Part shown: piece by piece, positions 24,801 to 33,413 of the stretch
Layout: each line of letters starts with the position of its first letter
Numbering within the stretch: position 1 is the first letter of the stretch
Assembly (NCBI GenBank): GCA_037157805.1
Contig: CP089983.1
Coordinates: forward strand, 12,191,001-12,255,000
Length of the DNA: 64,000 nt
Direction: 5' to 3'
Source of the DNA: Sorangiineae bacterium MSr11367
GTDB lineage: Bacteria > Myxococcota_A > Polyangia > Polyangiales > Polyangiaceae
The notes under the pieces: model-generated
The model's database searches: none
Seen by the model: the letters and a program-made list of their open reading frames with translations, nothing else
What the model was told of the DNA's origin: nothing
Translations under genes and position numbers: made by a program

Positions 24801-25292
24801 TCAGGCCAACGGATAGCCACCGGCGCGCTGCTCCAGCGGGGCGGTGAGGGGCAGGGGCGCATAGTAGTCGGCCAGCTCGTGAAGCACCTCCCGCGAGAGG
24901 GGCGTCACACCGTCGAGGCAAGCGAGCCCCTCGAGGAGGCGGGCCATCACGTCGTCGGTCTGGGTTTCGCGCTGGTCGTCCCAGCGAGAGGCGGCCAGGG
25001 CAAAGATGGCCATGGCGCGCACGCCATGATCGCCGCCGACTTTGCGCGCGATGCAGCGCGCGGTGGTCTCGGGCCAGGCGAGCTCGCCGGCGCGTTTCAC
25101 CCATTCCCACGGCATGCGCGAGTATTCGTAGAGCACCATGACCGACGCATGCATCGGCTCAGGAAACGTCGCGAGCGCGCGTGAGACGGGCCGCTTCGAC
25201 GAAGCGGGGGCGGCCATGGTGACGATTTGGCTCGGCGGGGCAGCGGCGTCGCACATGATCTTTCGCTCGCCCCTCAGCATGTCGAATGCCAT
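24801..25292 (-). CDS. protein of unknown function
   Basis: The 163-residue product has a mostly helical, Trp-containing core (SVMVLYEYSRMPWEWVKRAGEL, RWDDQRETQTDDVMARLLEGL) and ends LEQRAGGYPLA. No signal peptide, membrane segment or known motif. The start is uncertain among ATG 25292, 25280 and 25256; none has an ideal ribosome site. It lies 2 bp from the convergent transporter gene. An inverted repeat sits in its leader. Confidence 0.55.
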   Translation of the reverse strand: MAFDMLRGERKIMCDAAAPPSQIVTMAAPASSKRPVSRALATFPEPMHASVMVLYEYSRMPWEWVKRAGELAWPETTARCIARKVGGDHGVRAMAIFALAASRWDDQRETQTDDVMARLLEGLACLDGVTPLSREVLHELADYYAPLPLTAPLEQRAGGYPLA

Positions 25293-25362
25293 CGGCCCCG
25301 TTTCCAGGGGCGTGGCGCGAAGTTGCAGAAATGACGGACACTGCTTACCCCGGATGGTAGCG

Positions 25363-25409
25363 GGGTGTACCAAAGCTGGTCCACCGCACCGGAGCTGGCC
25401 GGTACACCC
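25363..25409. repeat. inverted repeat between the Nudix gene and the next minus-strand gene
   Basis: Perfect 9-bp arms (GGGTGTACC at 25363-25371, GGTACACCC at 25401-25409) enclose 29 nt. A further small hairpin (ACCCCG/CGGGGT) lies at about 25348-25365 and shares bases with the first arm, so the two structures are mutually exclusive. That arrangement resembles an attenuator, but no terminator T-run follows. Confidence 0.45.
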
Positions 25410-25501
25410 GGTACGATCCTCGACGACACGCGTGCCTCCACGCAGAGACTTTCGGTCCGCATGCCGACAATGTTTTGCGGTTTATCGTCGCAGGCGTCGT
25501 T

Positions 25502-25903
25502 TTACGGCGTGACGCCGAGCAGCGCATCCATCGAGGCTTCGTCGGCGGGCGTGAACGGGTACTGATCGAACTCGGCGCTCAGCACCCATTTGAAGCCGTT
25601 CACCGCGCGTGCCTCGAGCGAGTTCGACAGCAGTGCACACTCGTAGAGAAAAAGATCCACCACGTAGTGCTCGTACGGGTGGCTCACGAAGGAGATGAGC
25701 TTGCCACATTCGATCTCGGCCCCGAGGCGGTGCATCACCTCGCGGCGGAGAGCTTGCGCGTCGGTCTCGCCGGGTTCGACACGGCCGCCGGGAAACTCCC
25801 ACATCAGGGGAAGAACTGCCGTCGCGCGCCGTTGCGTGATGAGGTATCGGCCATCTTGCTCGAGCACGGCGGCCACGACCCGAATGGTGCGCTGCACGGT
25901 CAT
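25502..25903 (-). CDS. MutT-like Nudix-fold protein with degenerate catalytic box
   Basis: The 133-residue product matches the size and layout of MutT/8-oxo-dGTP diphosphatases (RVVAAVLEQDGRYLITQRR, LPLMWEFPGGRVEPGE at the N-terminal half). The Nudix box GX5EX7REUXEEXGU reads GRVEPGE-TDAQALR-REVMHRLGA: the first Glu and the RE are kept, but the catalytic EE pair is His-Arg. It may therefore bind but not hydrolyse a nucleotide, or hydrolyse poorly. It lies 10 bp downstream of the FHA gene on the same strand, so they probably share a transcript. Confidence 0.82.
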   Translation of the reverse strand: MTVQRTIRVVAAVLEQDGRYLITQRRATAVLPLMWEFPGGRVEPGETDAQALRREVMHRLGAEIECGKLISFVSHPYEHYVVDLFLYECALLSNSLEARAVNGFKWVLSAEFDQYPFTPADEASMDALLGVTP

Positions 25904-25913
25904 GGGGCTACTC

Positions 25914-27020
25914 TCACATGGTGATCCGGAAAAGCTGTTGACCCATCAGGAGTACGTCGCCGTTTTGCACTTCGACCTCCTCGCGTAGGCGGAGGAAGGT
26001 GCCGTTCGAGCTACCGAGATCCGTGAGCGTCAACTTTCCCCCCGCGTAAGCCAGATGGCAATGTAACCCGGAAACGTAGCCGTCTTCCGGAAAGAGAATG
26101 TCCCCGCGCTCGCGCCCGAGGTGCACGCCCGCTTCCGGTACGGGAAACGCGTTGCCGGTCGTGTCTCGTCCAATGATCAGGGCGATTCGACCCACGTAGC
26201 CTTTGGAGGGGGCACCGAGGCGCTCGACACCGTCCGGCGAGGCCGGCAGCGGTGCCAGGGGCTCGAACCGAATGATCTCCTGGCCGATGCGGAAGATGTC
26301 GTTCGCCTGAAGTTCGACCGGTGAATCACGGAAGAGCTTGCGGTAGACGCCGTTGAGCGAGCCCTCGTCCTTTACGTGCAGGCGCGCGTTTGCCTGGCGG
26401 AAGGTGGCGTGGCGTGGGGACAGGTAGCTGTCTCCGGCGAAGATGCCGCCCGTGTCCCGGCCCACCGTCATGGTCGTCGAGGGCAGGGTGTAGTTCCCCG
26501 CCTCGCTCCCATCCGCGCGAAGCGCCGTGAGGACGATGGTGCCCGAGGCTGCGGCGGCCGGTGGGGCCACGGAACGCGCGGCCGGGGCCGCGCCGAGGCG
26601 AAATCCGCACGAGCCGCAGAACACGTTGTTGGCCGCGTTCATGTGGCCGCACTGCGGGCAGTTCATCCCGCCGGGCGGCGGGGCCGCGGTGACGGGCGCA
26701 GCCGACGGGGTGGCCCCCGATGGAACTGGGCTCGCCGCCGGCACCTGCGGAACGCTGGGCACGACCTGCGGCGGCGCCTGCGTTGGCTGATGCGATGGCA
26801 TCGACGGCGCCACCGCGGCCAGATCGCCGGGCGTGTACCCGGGAGGCGGGGCCTCGCTTGCGGCGGGCACGCGCGCGGCCGAAGCGGCCTTCACGCCGTG
26901 CGGAGGCGTCGACGCCGAGAACGCGCGGGGTGCCGCTTCGCGGGGAAGTTCCGCGCCGCAGCCGAGACAGAACTTGTAGTGGTCCTGATTCTCCTTGCTG
27001 CATTTCGGGCAAACGATCAC
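25914..27020 (-). CDS. double zinc-ribbon, double FHA domain protein
   Basis: The 368-residue product starts with a zinc ribbon ([18 protein letters not shown]), a long Pro/Ala/Val linker, a second zinc ribbon ([18 protein letters not shown], near residues 118-135) and two FHA domains: FHA1 with [29 protein letters not shown] and FHA2 with [21 protein letters not shown] and [15 protein letters not shown] domains bind phosphothreonine, so it is likely a target-recognition partner of Ser/Thr kinases such as the one at 17010. GTG 27020 is the start, with GGAGG 5 nt upstream. Confidence 0.9.
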   Translation of the reverse strand: MIVCPKCSKENQDHYKFCLGCGAELPREAAPRAFSASTPPHGVKAASAARVPAASEAPPPGYTPGDLAAVAPSMPSHQPTQAPPQVVPSVPQVPAASPVPSGATPSAAPVTAAPPPGGMNCPQCGHMNAANNVFCGSCGFRLGAAPAARSVAPPAAAASGTIVLTALRADGSEAGNYTLPSTTMTVGRDTGGIFAGDSYLSPRHATFRQANARLHVKDEGSLNGVYRKLFRDSPVELQANDIFRIGQEIIRFEPLAPLPASPDGVERLGAPSKGYVGRIALIIGRDTTGNAFPVPEAGVHLGRERGDILFPEDGYVSGLHCHLAYAGGKLTLTDLGSSNGTFLRLREEVEVQNGDVLLMGQQLFRITM

Positions 27021-27124
27021 AAGGGCCTCCGGTTATGCTGTCATTGAGTATCCCGCGGCCGGGCGAAGGCGGTCAAGCGCGTGACGACTTTCGGTCCTGG
27101 GAGCCCCGTGATAGCACCCGGGGC

Positions 27125-27709
27125 ATGCCCAAAGCCCAATTTCCCGATATCGCGGTCCCCGGAACCGGAAAGCTCTACGCTCGTTTCGTTACCAGCGTGG
27201 GCAACATCGTCCTCGAGCTGGCCGAGACCAAGGCCCCGAATACGGTGAAAAACTTCGTCGGTCTCGCCACCGGCACCCAGGAATGGACGGATCCGCGCCG
27301 TGAAGCCAAAGGCGCCGTCCGCAAGGGCGTGCCGCTCTACGATGGCACCATTTTCCACCGTGTGATCCCGGGCTTCATGATCCAGGGCGGCGATCCCAAG
27401 GGAGAGGGCACCGGCGGTCCCGGCTACGATTTCGCCGACGAGTTCCACCCCGAGCTCAAACATGACCGCCCGGGCGTTCTCTCGATGGCCAACGCAGGCC
27501 CCGGCACCAACGGCTCGCAGTTCTTCATTACCGAGGGGCCGACGCCGCACCTCAATGGACGGCACTCGGTGTTTGGCCACACGGTGGCTGGCTTGGAGTT
27601 GGTCAAGAAGATCACCAACAGCCCGCGCGGAAGGAACGACCGTCCGAATACGGACATCGTCGTTCAGAAGGTCGAGATCTTCCGCAGCGAGACCGAGCCT
27701 ACGGCGTAG
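27125..27709 (+). CDS. cyclophilin-type peptidyl-prolyl isomerase
   Basis: The 194-residue cytoplasmic protein covers one cyclophilin domain. Active-site motifs are intact: [25 protein letters not shown] (catalytic Arg in FHRVI), [20 protein letters not shown] and [17 protein letters not shown]. It has an insert after [10 protein letters not shown] ([20 protein letters not shown]), as in many PpiB-like bacterial enzymes. It catalyses proline cis-trans isomerisation during folding. No signal peptide, so it acts in the cytoplasm. ATG 27125 is consistent with homologues starting MPKAQFPDI. Confidence 0.95.
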   Translation: MPKAQFPDIAVPGTGKLYARFVTSVGNIVLELAETKAPNTVKNFVGLATGTQEWTDPRREAKGAVRKGVPLYDGTIFHRVIPGFMIQGGDPKGEGTGGPGYDFADEFHPELKHDRPGVLSMANAGPGTNGSQFFITEGPTPHLNGRHSVFGHTVAGLELVKKITNSPRGRNDRPNTDIVVQKVEIFRSETEPTA

Positions 27710-27713
27710 CGGA

Positions 27714-28634
27714 CTACGGCCTGGCGGAAACCTGGGAGCTTCCTTGGGAGCTCCCCCCCACGCGCTTGGCAGCGTTCTCGTCGCTTGCCCCCCCTGGGGG
27801 GGGGCCGGGGGCGGGTTCGGGGGCTCGCAGGCTCTCGAACGTGGCCAATTTTTCCGCGCGGCGGGCGAAAATCGCGCGCGCGATGCGGTTGCGCAGCGTC
27901 AGCGGAAGACCGTGCTGGCGCTGCATGACCACGTGCGCCACGTCCAGGTCGTGCACGTCGCCCAGGACCTTTTGAAGCTTCACCGCGGGCTTGCGCAAGG
28001 CGCGCAGGTGTTCGGGGAGCACGTCCTCGAAGAACTCCACGGTGTAGCGCAGTTGCTTGCAGGCGATGCGCAGCTGGTGCAGCTCCTCGGAGTCGTCGGT
28101 CTGCCGCCGCGAGAGGCGCTCGGCCTCGGCCAGGGCGGTCTCCACCTGGCGCTGGGCGAACGCCATGAGATCGCGTTCGCGTTTGGGGTGCACGGGCAGG
28201 ATCAGGATGGCCTGCAGCATGTCGTGGGCGTGCGCCAGATCGCTCGACGATACGCGTGCCGCCACCGCCCGCCGTAGGCCCCGCGCCCGCGCCGCGCGGC
28301 GCCTTTGCCACGCCTCGAAGGCCCCATGTTGGATGGAGAGCGCGGCCACCGTTTCCTCGAGGGCCTCTTCGTCGCGCAGTTCGCCGGTGGCGCGATGCAT
28401 GGCCGTGAACGAGCCGCGCACGGCATCGGCGTGGAAGCGCCCGTAGAGCGGCCGCGAAAGCTTGAGCAGGGTGCGCAGCTGGCGGATGCTCACGCGGAAG
28501 TCGTGGACCGCCTCGGCGTCGTTTCCAGCGACGATGCGGGTGGCGCCTTGCCGGATCTCCTCGTCGAGCGTGCGGAACTTGGCGCCGACGTGCGCGGAGG
28601 CGGGGTGGATGGCAGGTACGGAGACGAAATTCAC
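27714..28634 (-). CDS. CHAD-domain protein
   Basis: The 306-residue product is an all-helical CHAD domain with its conserved histidines and basic residues: AVHDFRVSIRQLRTLLKLSRP, ELRDEEALEETV, ELHQLRIACKQLRYTVEFFED, KLQKVLGDVHDLDV. CHAD domains bind polyphosphate granules or other polyanions. A Pro/Gly/Ser tail of about 35 residues follows. GTG 28634 overlaps the stop of the RNase J gene by 4 bp (GTGA), so the two are translationally coupled. The link to polyphosphate is an inference from the family; a ppx gene lies at 9592 in the window. Confidence 0.9.
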   Translation of the reverse strand: MNFVSVPAIHPASAHVGAKFRTLDEEIRQGATRIVAGNDAEAVHDFRVSIRQLRTLLKLSRPLYGRFHADAVRGSFTAMHRATGELRDEEALEETVAALSIQHGAFEAWQRRRAARARGLRRAVAARVSSSDLAHAHDMLQAILILPVHPKRERDLMAFAQRQVETALAEAERLSRRQTDDSEELHQLRIACKQLRYTVEFFEDVLPEHLRALRKPAVKLQKVLGDVHDLDVAHVVMQRQHGLPLTLRNRIARAIFARRAEKLATFESLRAPEPAPGPPPGGASDENAAKRVGGSSQGSSQVSARP

Positions 28635-30292
28635 GGCGACTCGCGGTGGACGGATACGGTGGTGAGGGGTTTGAAGCCCAGGGCCTTGTAGAAGCTTTTT
28701 CGGGTGCCGAGGCGCGCGGCCTCGAGGATGGCGTTGTCGTCGGCGCCGCCCAGCTTGGCCAGGCGCGCCAGCTCCTCGTCCACGGCGGCCGCGGCATCGC
28801 GCTCGGCCCGCACGATCACGTTGCGGTCGAGCGCCTCGTCCACCACGCCGCGGGTCAGGATCTTCACCGCGCGCAAGGTGCCACGGGCGGTGAGCGACAC
28901 CACCACGAAGGCGCAACCCGACTCGGCGAGCCATGCCCGCTCGCGGAGGGCCTGTGCGGCCAGCGGGCGCCCGGCGAACGTGGCCACACGGCCCACCGGC
29001 ACGCGCTCGCGTCGGGTCAGGTACGGGCGATCCGCGTCCCGCGCGAGCTCCACCACGTCCCCGTTTTCGATGACGCACACGTCGGGCACGCCGCATTCGC
29101 GGGCCAGCTCCCCGTGGCGCATCAAGTGATGAATCGTCCCGTGCACGGGGATGAACGTCTTCGGGCGCACCAGTTCGAGCATGCGTCGCTGCTCGCCGCG
29201 GTGGGCATGCCCGCTCACGTGGATGTTCCGATCCGTGCCGCGCGTGCGCACCACCACACCGCGCCGGAGCAGGTCGCCCATCACGGCGTACACCTCCGGC
29301 TCGTTGCCCGGGATGATGCGGCTCGAGAGCGCCACCACGTCGCCGGGCTCCAGCTTCAAATACGGGTGCTCGCCGCGGGCCAGCCGCGCCAGCGCCGCGC
29401 GCCCCTCGGCTTGCGTGCCCGTGGCCAAGCCCAAAATCGTGTTGCGCGGCAGCTCGTTCACCCGCTCTTGCGGGAACAGCAGATCGCTCGGCCAGGCCAG
29501 ATAGCCCGTGTCGTGGGCCACCCGCGTGTGCGTGAGGATGCTTCGCCCGAGCGGCACGATGCGCCGGCCGGTGCGCCGGGCAATGTCGCCCAGCATGCGC
29601 AGGCGGTGCACGTTCGAGGCAAACAGCGCCACCACCACCGCGCTCGAGGCCTGCGCCACGATGGTCTCCAGCGCGTCGCCCACGGTTTGCTCGCTCCCCG
29701 AGCCTCCCTCGGAGTCGACGTTGGTCGAATCGGAAAAGAGCAGCGCGGTGCCCTCGTCGCCGAGCTCGCGCAGGCGCTCCTCGTCGAAGGCTTCTCCATC
29801 GGGCGGGTTCTCGTCGAACTTGAAATCGCCGGTGTGCACGACCAAGCCGGCATCGGTGCGGATGGCCAGCGCCGTGGCATCCGCGATGGAGTGCGTGACC
29901 CGCACCGGCTCCACCTCGAACGAGCCCACCGTCACGCGCGTGCGCGCCTTCGTTTCGATGAGCCGCGCGTGCGCAAGCACCTCGTGCTCGCCGAGCCGTT
30001 CGCGCACCAGCCCCAGCGCGTAGCGGGGACCCCACACGGGCACGTCGTAGCGCTTGAGCAGGTAGGGCAGGGCGCCGATGTGATCTTCGTGGCCGTGGGT
30101 GATGAACACGCCGGCAATGCGATCGCGGTACGCATCGAGGGCCGTGAAGTCGGGGTGCACCACGTCGATGCCGAGGCCGCGGTCGTCGAAGGTGATGCCG
30201 CAGTCGATGAGCAACACCTGGCCCCGTTGCTCCAAGGCCAGGCAATTCATGCCAATTTCGCCGAGCCCGCCAAGCGGAAAGACGCGCAGCAT
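28631..30292 (-). CDS. rnj: ribonuclease J
   Basis: The 553-residue metallo-beta-lactamase/beta-CASP nuclease degrades and matures RNA, acting as a 5'-3' exonuclease and endonuclease. Visible motifs: LGGLGEIGMNCLALE, DCGITFDD, FITHGHEDHIGALPYLL (zinc ligands), HSIADATALAI, HTGDFKFDE, beta-CASP blocks ALFASNVHR, ATGTQAEGRAALARLARGEH and SGHAHRGEQ, and FIPVHG. The C-terminal domain is present. The length is that of RNase J1/J2. It heads a two-gene operon with the CHAD protein. Together with the RNase E/G at 39046, both major mRNA decay nuclease types occur in this window. Confidence 0.95.
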   Translation of the reverse strand: MLRVFPLGGLGEIGMNCLALEQRGQVLLIDCGITFDDRGLGIDVVHPDFTALDAYRDRIAGVFITHGHEDHIGALPYLLKRYDVPVWGPRYALGLVRERLGEHEVLAHARLIETKARTRVTVGSFEVEPVRVTHSIADATALAIRTDAGLVVHTGDFKFDENPPDGEAFDEERLRELGDEGTALLFSDSTNVDSEGGSGSEQTVGDALETIVAQASSAVVVALFASNVHRLRMLGDIARRTGRRIVPLGRSILTHTRVAHDTGYLAWPSDLLFPQERVNELPRNTILGLATGTQAEGRAALARLARGEHPYLKLEPGDVVALSSRIIPGNEPEVYAVMGDLLRRGVVVRTRGTDRNIHVSGHAHRGEQRRMLELVRPKTFIPVHGTIHHLMRHGELARECGVPDVCVIENGDVVELARDADRPYLTRRERVPVGRVATFAGRPLAAQALRERAWLAESGCAFVVVSLTARGTLRAVKILTRGVVDEALDRNVIVRAERDAAAAVDEELARLAKLGGADDNAILEAARLGTRKSFYKALGFKPLTTVSVHRESP

Positions 30293-30371
30293 CTAGGCCC
30301 TCGCCCCAGGCCCGGCCGTTCTTGCCTGCGGCTGGTTACGTGTTCTCGCCGAGTAGGGTAGAAGTTGGGAG

Positions 30372-31289
30372 GTGTCGGCTCTCGAAGACAAACGGTTTCT
30401 CATCGTGACGGGCAAAGGCGGCGTTGGAAAAACGACCGTCGCCGCGGCCACCGCCGTTTCCTTGGCGGCGAAAGGCAAGCGCGTGCTCGTGGCGATGTGC
30501 AACGCCAAAGAGCGCCTGTCGGCCATGCTCGGGTCGGACCTCATTGGCGAGGACGTTTCGGAAGTCGCGAAAAACATTTGGGCCGTCAACATGAACCCCG
30601 AGCGAGCCCTCGAGGAATACGGCCTGATGACCCTCAAGTCGAGGGTGCTCTACAATCTGCTCTTCGACAATAAGTACGCCCGTAGCTTTTTTCGTGCGGT
30701 TCCCGGCATGAGCGAATGGTCCATGCTCGGCAAAGCCTGGTGGCACACGACCGAGGTCCGGGCGGACGGTTCGCCGCGCTTCGACGTGGTCATCTTGGAC
30801 GCGCCTGCCACCGGCCACGGGCTCGACATGCTGCGTGTGCCCAAGGTCATCGTCGACGTGACGCCGCCGGGGCTCCTGCGGCGTGATGCCGAGCGCGCCA
30901 TCCAGCTTTTCCGCGATCCGAAGTTTTGCGCTGTCATTCTCGTCACGTTGCCCGAGGAAATGCCCACCAGCGAGACCATCGAGCTGGCCGCGGCGCTCAC
31001 CGGCGAGCTGGCCATGCCCATCGGGCAGATCGTGGTCAATGGCGTCCTGCCGCCGCTGTTTTCTCGCGACGAGCGTGCCACGCTGGAGGCCTTCTCCCTG
31101 CCGGAAATTCGCAATGCCGGCGACGGTGCCCTCGCCGCCGGGCGCGATCGGGCCATCCGCGAGCGCGTGCAGGCCGAGAGCCTCGCGCGCCTTTCGCGCG
31201 AGCTGCCGGTGAAGCCCGCCTTCCTCCCGCTCCTGTTCGACAATGCCTCGACCCCCCATGCGATCCACGAGCTCGCCAAACGCGTCTGA
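30372..31289 (+). CDS. ArsA/GET3-like anion-transporting ATPase
   Basis: The 305-residue single-module ATPase has a deviant P-loop GKGGVGKTT (residues 14-22), the switch region VILDAPATGHGLDML and the NTP-binding helix LLRRDAERAIQLF. It belongs to the ArsA/Get3 family, whose bacterial single-domain members act in uncharacterised cell-envelope or tail-anchored-protein roles. No arsenite genes (arsB, arsR) are near, so arsenic export is unlikely. GTG 30372 overlaps the GGGAGG word that would be its ribosome site, so the true start could be slightly downstream. It precedes the NrtR-like gene by 7 bp. Confidence 0.85.
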   Translation: MSALEDKRFLIVTGKGGVGKTTVAAATAVSLAAKGKRVLVAMCNAKERLSAMLGSDLIGEDVSEVAKNIWAVNMNPERALEEYGLMTLKSRVLYNLLFDNKYARSFFRAVPGMSEWSMLGKAWWHTTEVRADGSPRFDVVILDAPATGHGLDMLRVPKVIVDVTPPGLLRRDAERAIQLFRDPKFCAVILVTLPEEMPTSETIELAAALTGELAMPIGQIVVNGVLPPLFSRDERATLEAFSLPEIRNAGDGALAAGRDRAIRERVQAESLARLSRELPVKPAFLPLLFDNASTPHAIHELAKRV

Positions 31290-31296
31290 TCGCACC

Positions 31297-31935
31297 GTGC
31301 CGTTCACGTACCCCTACCCGCGCCCGTCCCTCACCGTCGACACCGTCGTCTTCGCGCTTCGTGCGACCGATCTCGCGGTGCTCTTGATCCGCCGCAAGAA
31401 GGCTCCCTTTCAAGATGCGTGGGCGCTACCCGGTGGCTTCGTCGACGAGAACGAACCGCTCGAAGTGGCCGCCCGGCGCGAGCTCCACGAGGAGACGGGG
31501 ATCTCCGGCGTGAGCCTCGAGCAGCTCGGGGCCTTCGGCGATCCGGGTCGCGATCCGCGCGGGCATACGGTCAGCGCGGTCTACTACACTTTCGTCCTGT
31601 CGGAGACGCGCCCCTCGGCCGGCGACGATGCGGCCGACGCTGCGTGGCACGGGCTTCGTTCCCTGCGCAAGCTGCCGCTCGCGTTCGACCATGGGCGCAT
31701 CATTGCAGCTGCGCGCGTGCGGCTTCAGGAGAAGCTGCATACGCCGACATTGGGCACGGCATTTCGGCTCGTGCCCCAACATTTCACGCTCACCCAACTT
31801 CAGCGCGTGTACGAGGCCGTTTTCGGCCGCACACTCGATGCGCGGAACTTCCGCGCACGTCTCCTCCAGTCGAAGGCGGTTGTCGCACTTGACGCACGCA
31901 AGACTGGACGCCACCAACTCTACCGCTGGGCCTGA
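31297..31935 (+). CDS. nrtR: NrtR-like Nudix transcription regulator
   Basis: The 212-residue product has an N-terminal Nudix domain (YPRPSLTVDTVVFALR, LPGGFVDENEPLEVAARREL) and a C-terminal winged helix of the NrtR kind (FTLTQLQRVYEAVFGRTLDARNFRARLLQ). NrtR regulators sense ADP-ribose and repress NAD biosynthesis genes. The Nudix box GX5EX7REUXEETGI is fully intact here, so it may also hydrolyse ADP-ribose. GTG 31297 (7 bp after the ATPase stop) was chosen because homologues begin shortly before YPRP; ATG 31258 and 31243 are upstream alternatives. It is followed by a nicotinate phosphoribosyltransferase homologue. Confidence 0.85.
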   Translation: MPFTYPYPRPSLTVDTVVFALRATDLAVLLIRRKKAPFQDAWALPGGFVDENEPLEVAARRELHEETGISGVSLEQLGAFGDPGRDPRGHTVSAVYYTFVLSETRPSAGDDAADAAWHGLRSLRKLPLAFDHGRIIAAARVRLQEKLHTPTLGTAFRLVPQHFTLTQLQRVYEAVFGRTLDARNFRARLLQSKAVVALDARKTGRHQLYRWA

Positions 31936-31970
31936 GCCCGACATGCCTTAGGCTACCGTCCCACCGGTCC

Positions 31971-33413
31971 ATGCCGCCTGCTCCTCCCGCGTTCCTCCCC
32001 GTCAGTGCGCTCTCCGTCGAGCTCGAAGCGTACGTGGCCGTCACCGCGTCGATCCACGCCGGCTTCGCCGAAGCGCGCACCACCTTCGAGTGCGTCCTGC
32101 CGCCGCTGCGCGATGCGGGCTTTCTCGTTCTGGCCGGCCTCGAGCCGCTGCTCGATGCGCTCGAGCGGTTCAAACTGAAGAACGACGAGCTGACCTGGCT
32201 CGAAGGCCTCGGTGCGATCGACGAGGCCGCGCGGCGAAAGCTCGTGGACATGCGCTTCTCGTGCGACGTCGATGCGGCGCTCGAGGGCACGGTCGTCTTT
32301 CCGGGCGAGCCGGTGCTCACCGTCGAAGGGCCCTTTTGGCAGGCGCAGCTCGTGAGCGCGCTCGTGCGCGGTGGCCTCACGTCGTCGACGTTGACGGCGA
32401 CGCGTGCGGCCCGTTGTTACCTGGCCGCCGATGGTGCGGAGGTCATCGAGGGAAGCGCCACCACCGCGCACCGCCTCGGCGGCAATCCTTTGGGCGCGCG
32501 CGCCGCGTACATCGGTGGCGCCAGCGCGACCACGTGTGCCCTGGCGGCGCGTCGCTACCGGCTGCCGGTGCGCGCATCGCTCCCGCGGCAGTTTGCGCTG
32601 GGCGATGCGAACCCGCGCCAGATGTTCGAGTCGTGGCTGCGCGCCTCGCAGGACAAAGCCATCCTGCGCTTCGAGGCGAGCGAGGCCGAGACGGCCATCC
32701 CGGGCATCGTCGAGGCGGTGAGGAGCCGCGCGTCGCAGCCGTCCTGGCACCAGGGCGACATCGCCGTGGAAATCGCCGGCGGCGATCACGCCGAGGCCGC
32801 GCAAATGCTCATCGCCGCCTTCGACAAGGCGCGCCTCGGCGAGCCGGTCATCGTCGCGTCGGGGGATCTCGACGAGCATGCCATCGCGACCCTGCGGCTG
32901 CGCGAGGCGCCCATTTCCGCATACATCGTGCCGTCGTTCGACGTGGACGATGGCACGTGGCCGGCGCGCTACGATTTGACGGCCATCGAGTCGCACGGCC
33001 AATGGTCGCCGCGCATGCGGCGTGGCGCCACCGTCGCCGACAGCGGCGATCCCGGGCGCAAGGTCGTCGTGCGCTACGCCGATGCCGAGGGCCAATGGCT
33101 CGCCGACGTGGCGCATGCCACGAACGAACGCGTGCAAAATGCACGCGACGTGGAATTCGTCGATCGCGCCACCGGCTTTCCGGCGCGCTTGTCCGCCGCT
33201 TCCGGCGCGCCCCTGCTCACCAACGTGATGCGCGCAGGCAAGCGCGTCTCCTCGCCCGAGGCCGCCCGCGCCTTGCGCGATCGCACCACGCGCAGCCTGG
33301 TCGCGCTGCCCGAGCGCTACCGAAGGCTGCGCGGTCCTGCGCTCTACCCCGTTGGAACGACGCCTGCGCTCGCGGCCATCAAGCAAGAGATGCTCGGCCG
33401 CGGCTCCGGCTGA
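31971..33413 (+). CDS. nicotinate phosphoribosyltransferase homologue lacking catalytic motifs
   Basis: The 480-residue product is full length for NAPRTase and aligns through YIGGASATTCALAARRY and VIVASGDLDEHAIATL. However, the motifs that define the active site look replaced: the GTxAHS loop with the phosphorylatable His reads ASLPRQFA, the LLVDTYDT strand reads AILRFEASEA, the VRLDSGD strand reads IAVEIAGGD, and the N-terminal GFRR segment reads AHRLGG. It is therefore probably catalytically dead or altered, while the fold is kept. It follows the NrtR-like gene by 35 bp. Its 3' end overlaps the convergent P450 gene by 70 bp. Confidence 0.75.
   Translation: MPPAPPAFLPVSALSVELEAYVAVTASIHAGFAEARTTFECVLPPLRDAGFLVLAGLEPLLDALERFKLKNDELTWLEGLGAIDEAARRKLVDMRFSCDVDAALEGTVVFPGEPVLTVEGPFWQAQLVSALVRGGLTSSTLTATRAARCYLAADGAEVIEGSATTAHRLGGNPLGARAAYIGGASATTCALAARRYRLPVRASLPRQFALGDANPRQMFESWLRASQDKAILRFEASEAETAIPGIVEAVRSRASQPSWHQGDIAVEIAGGDHAEAAQMLIAAFDKARLGEPVIVASGDLDEHAIATLRLREAPISAYIVPSFDVDDGTWPARYDLTAIESHGQWSPRMRRGATVADSGDPGRKVVVRYADAEGQWLADVAHATNERVQNARDVEFVDRATGFPARLSAASGAPLLTNVMRAGKRVSSPEAARALRDRTTRSLVALPERYRRLRGPALYPVGTTPALAAIKQEMLGRGSG

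Noticed and set aside
30372-31289. Arsenite efflux ATPase ArsA
   Set aside because: Single domain and no arsB, arsD or arsR nearby, so the general ArsA/GET3-like label is used instead of an arsenic role.
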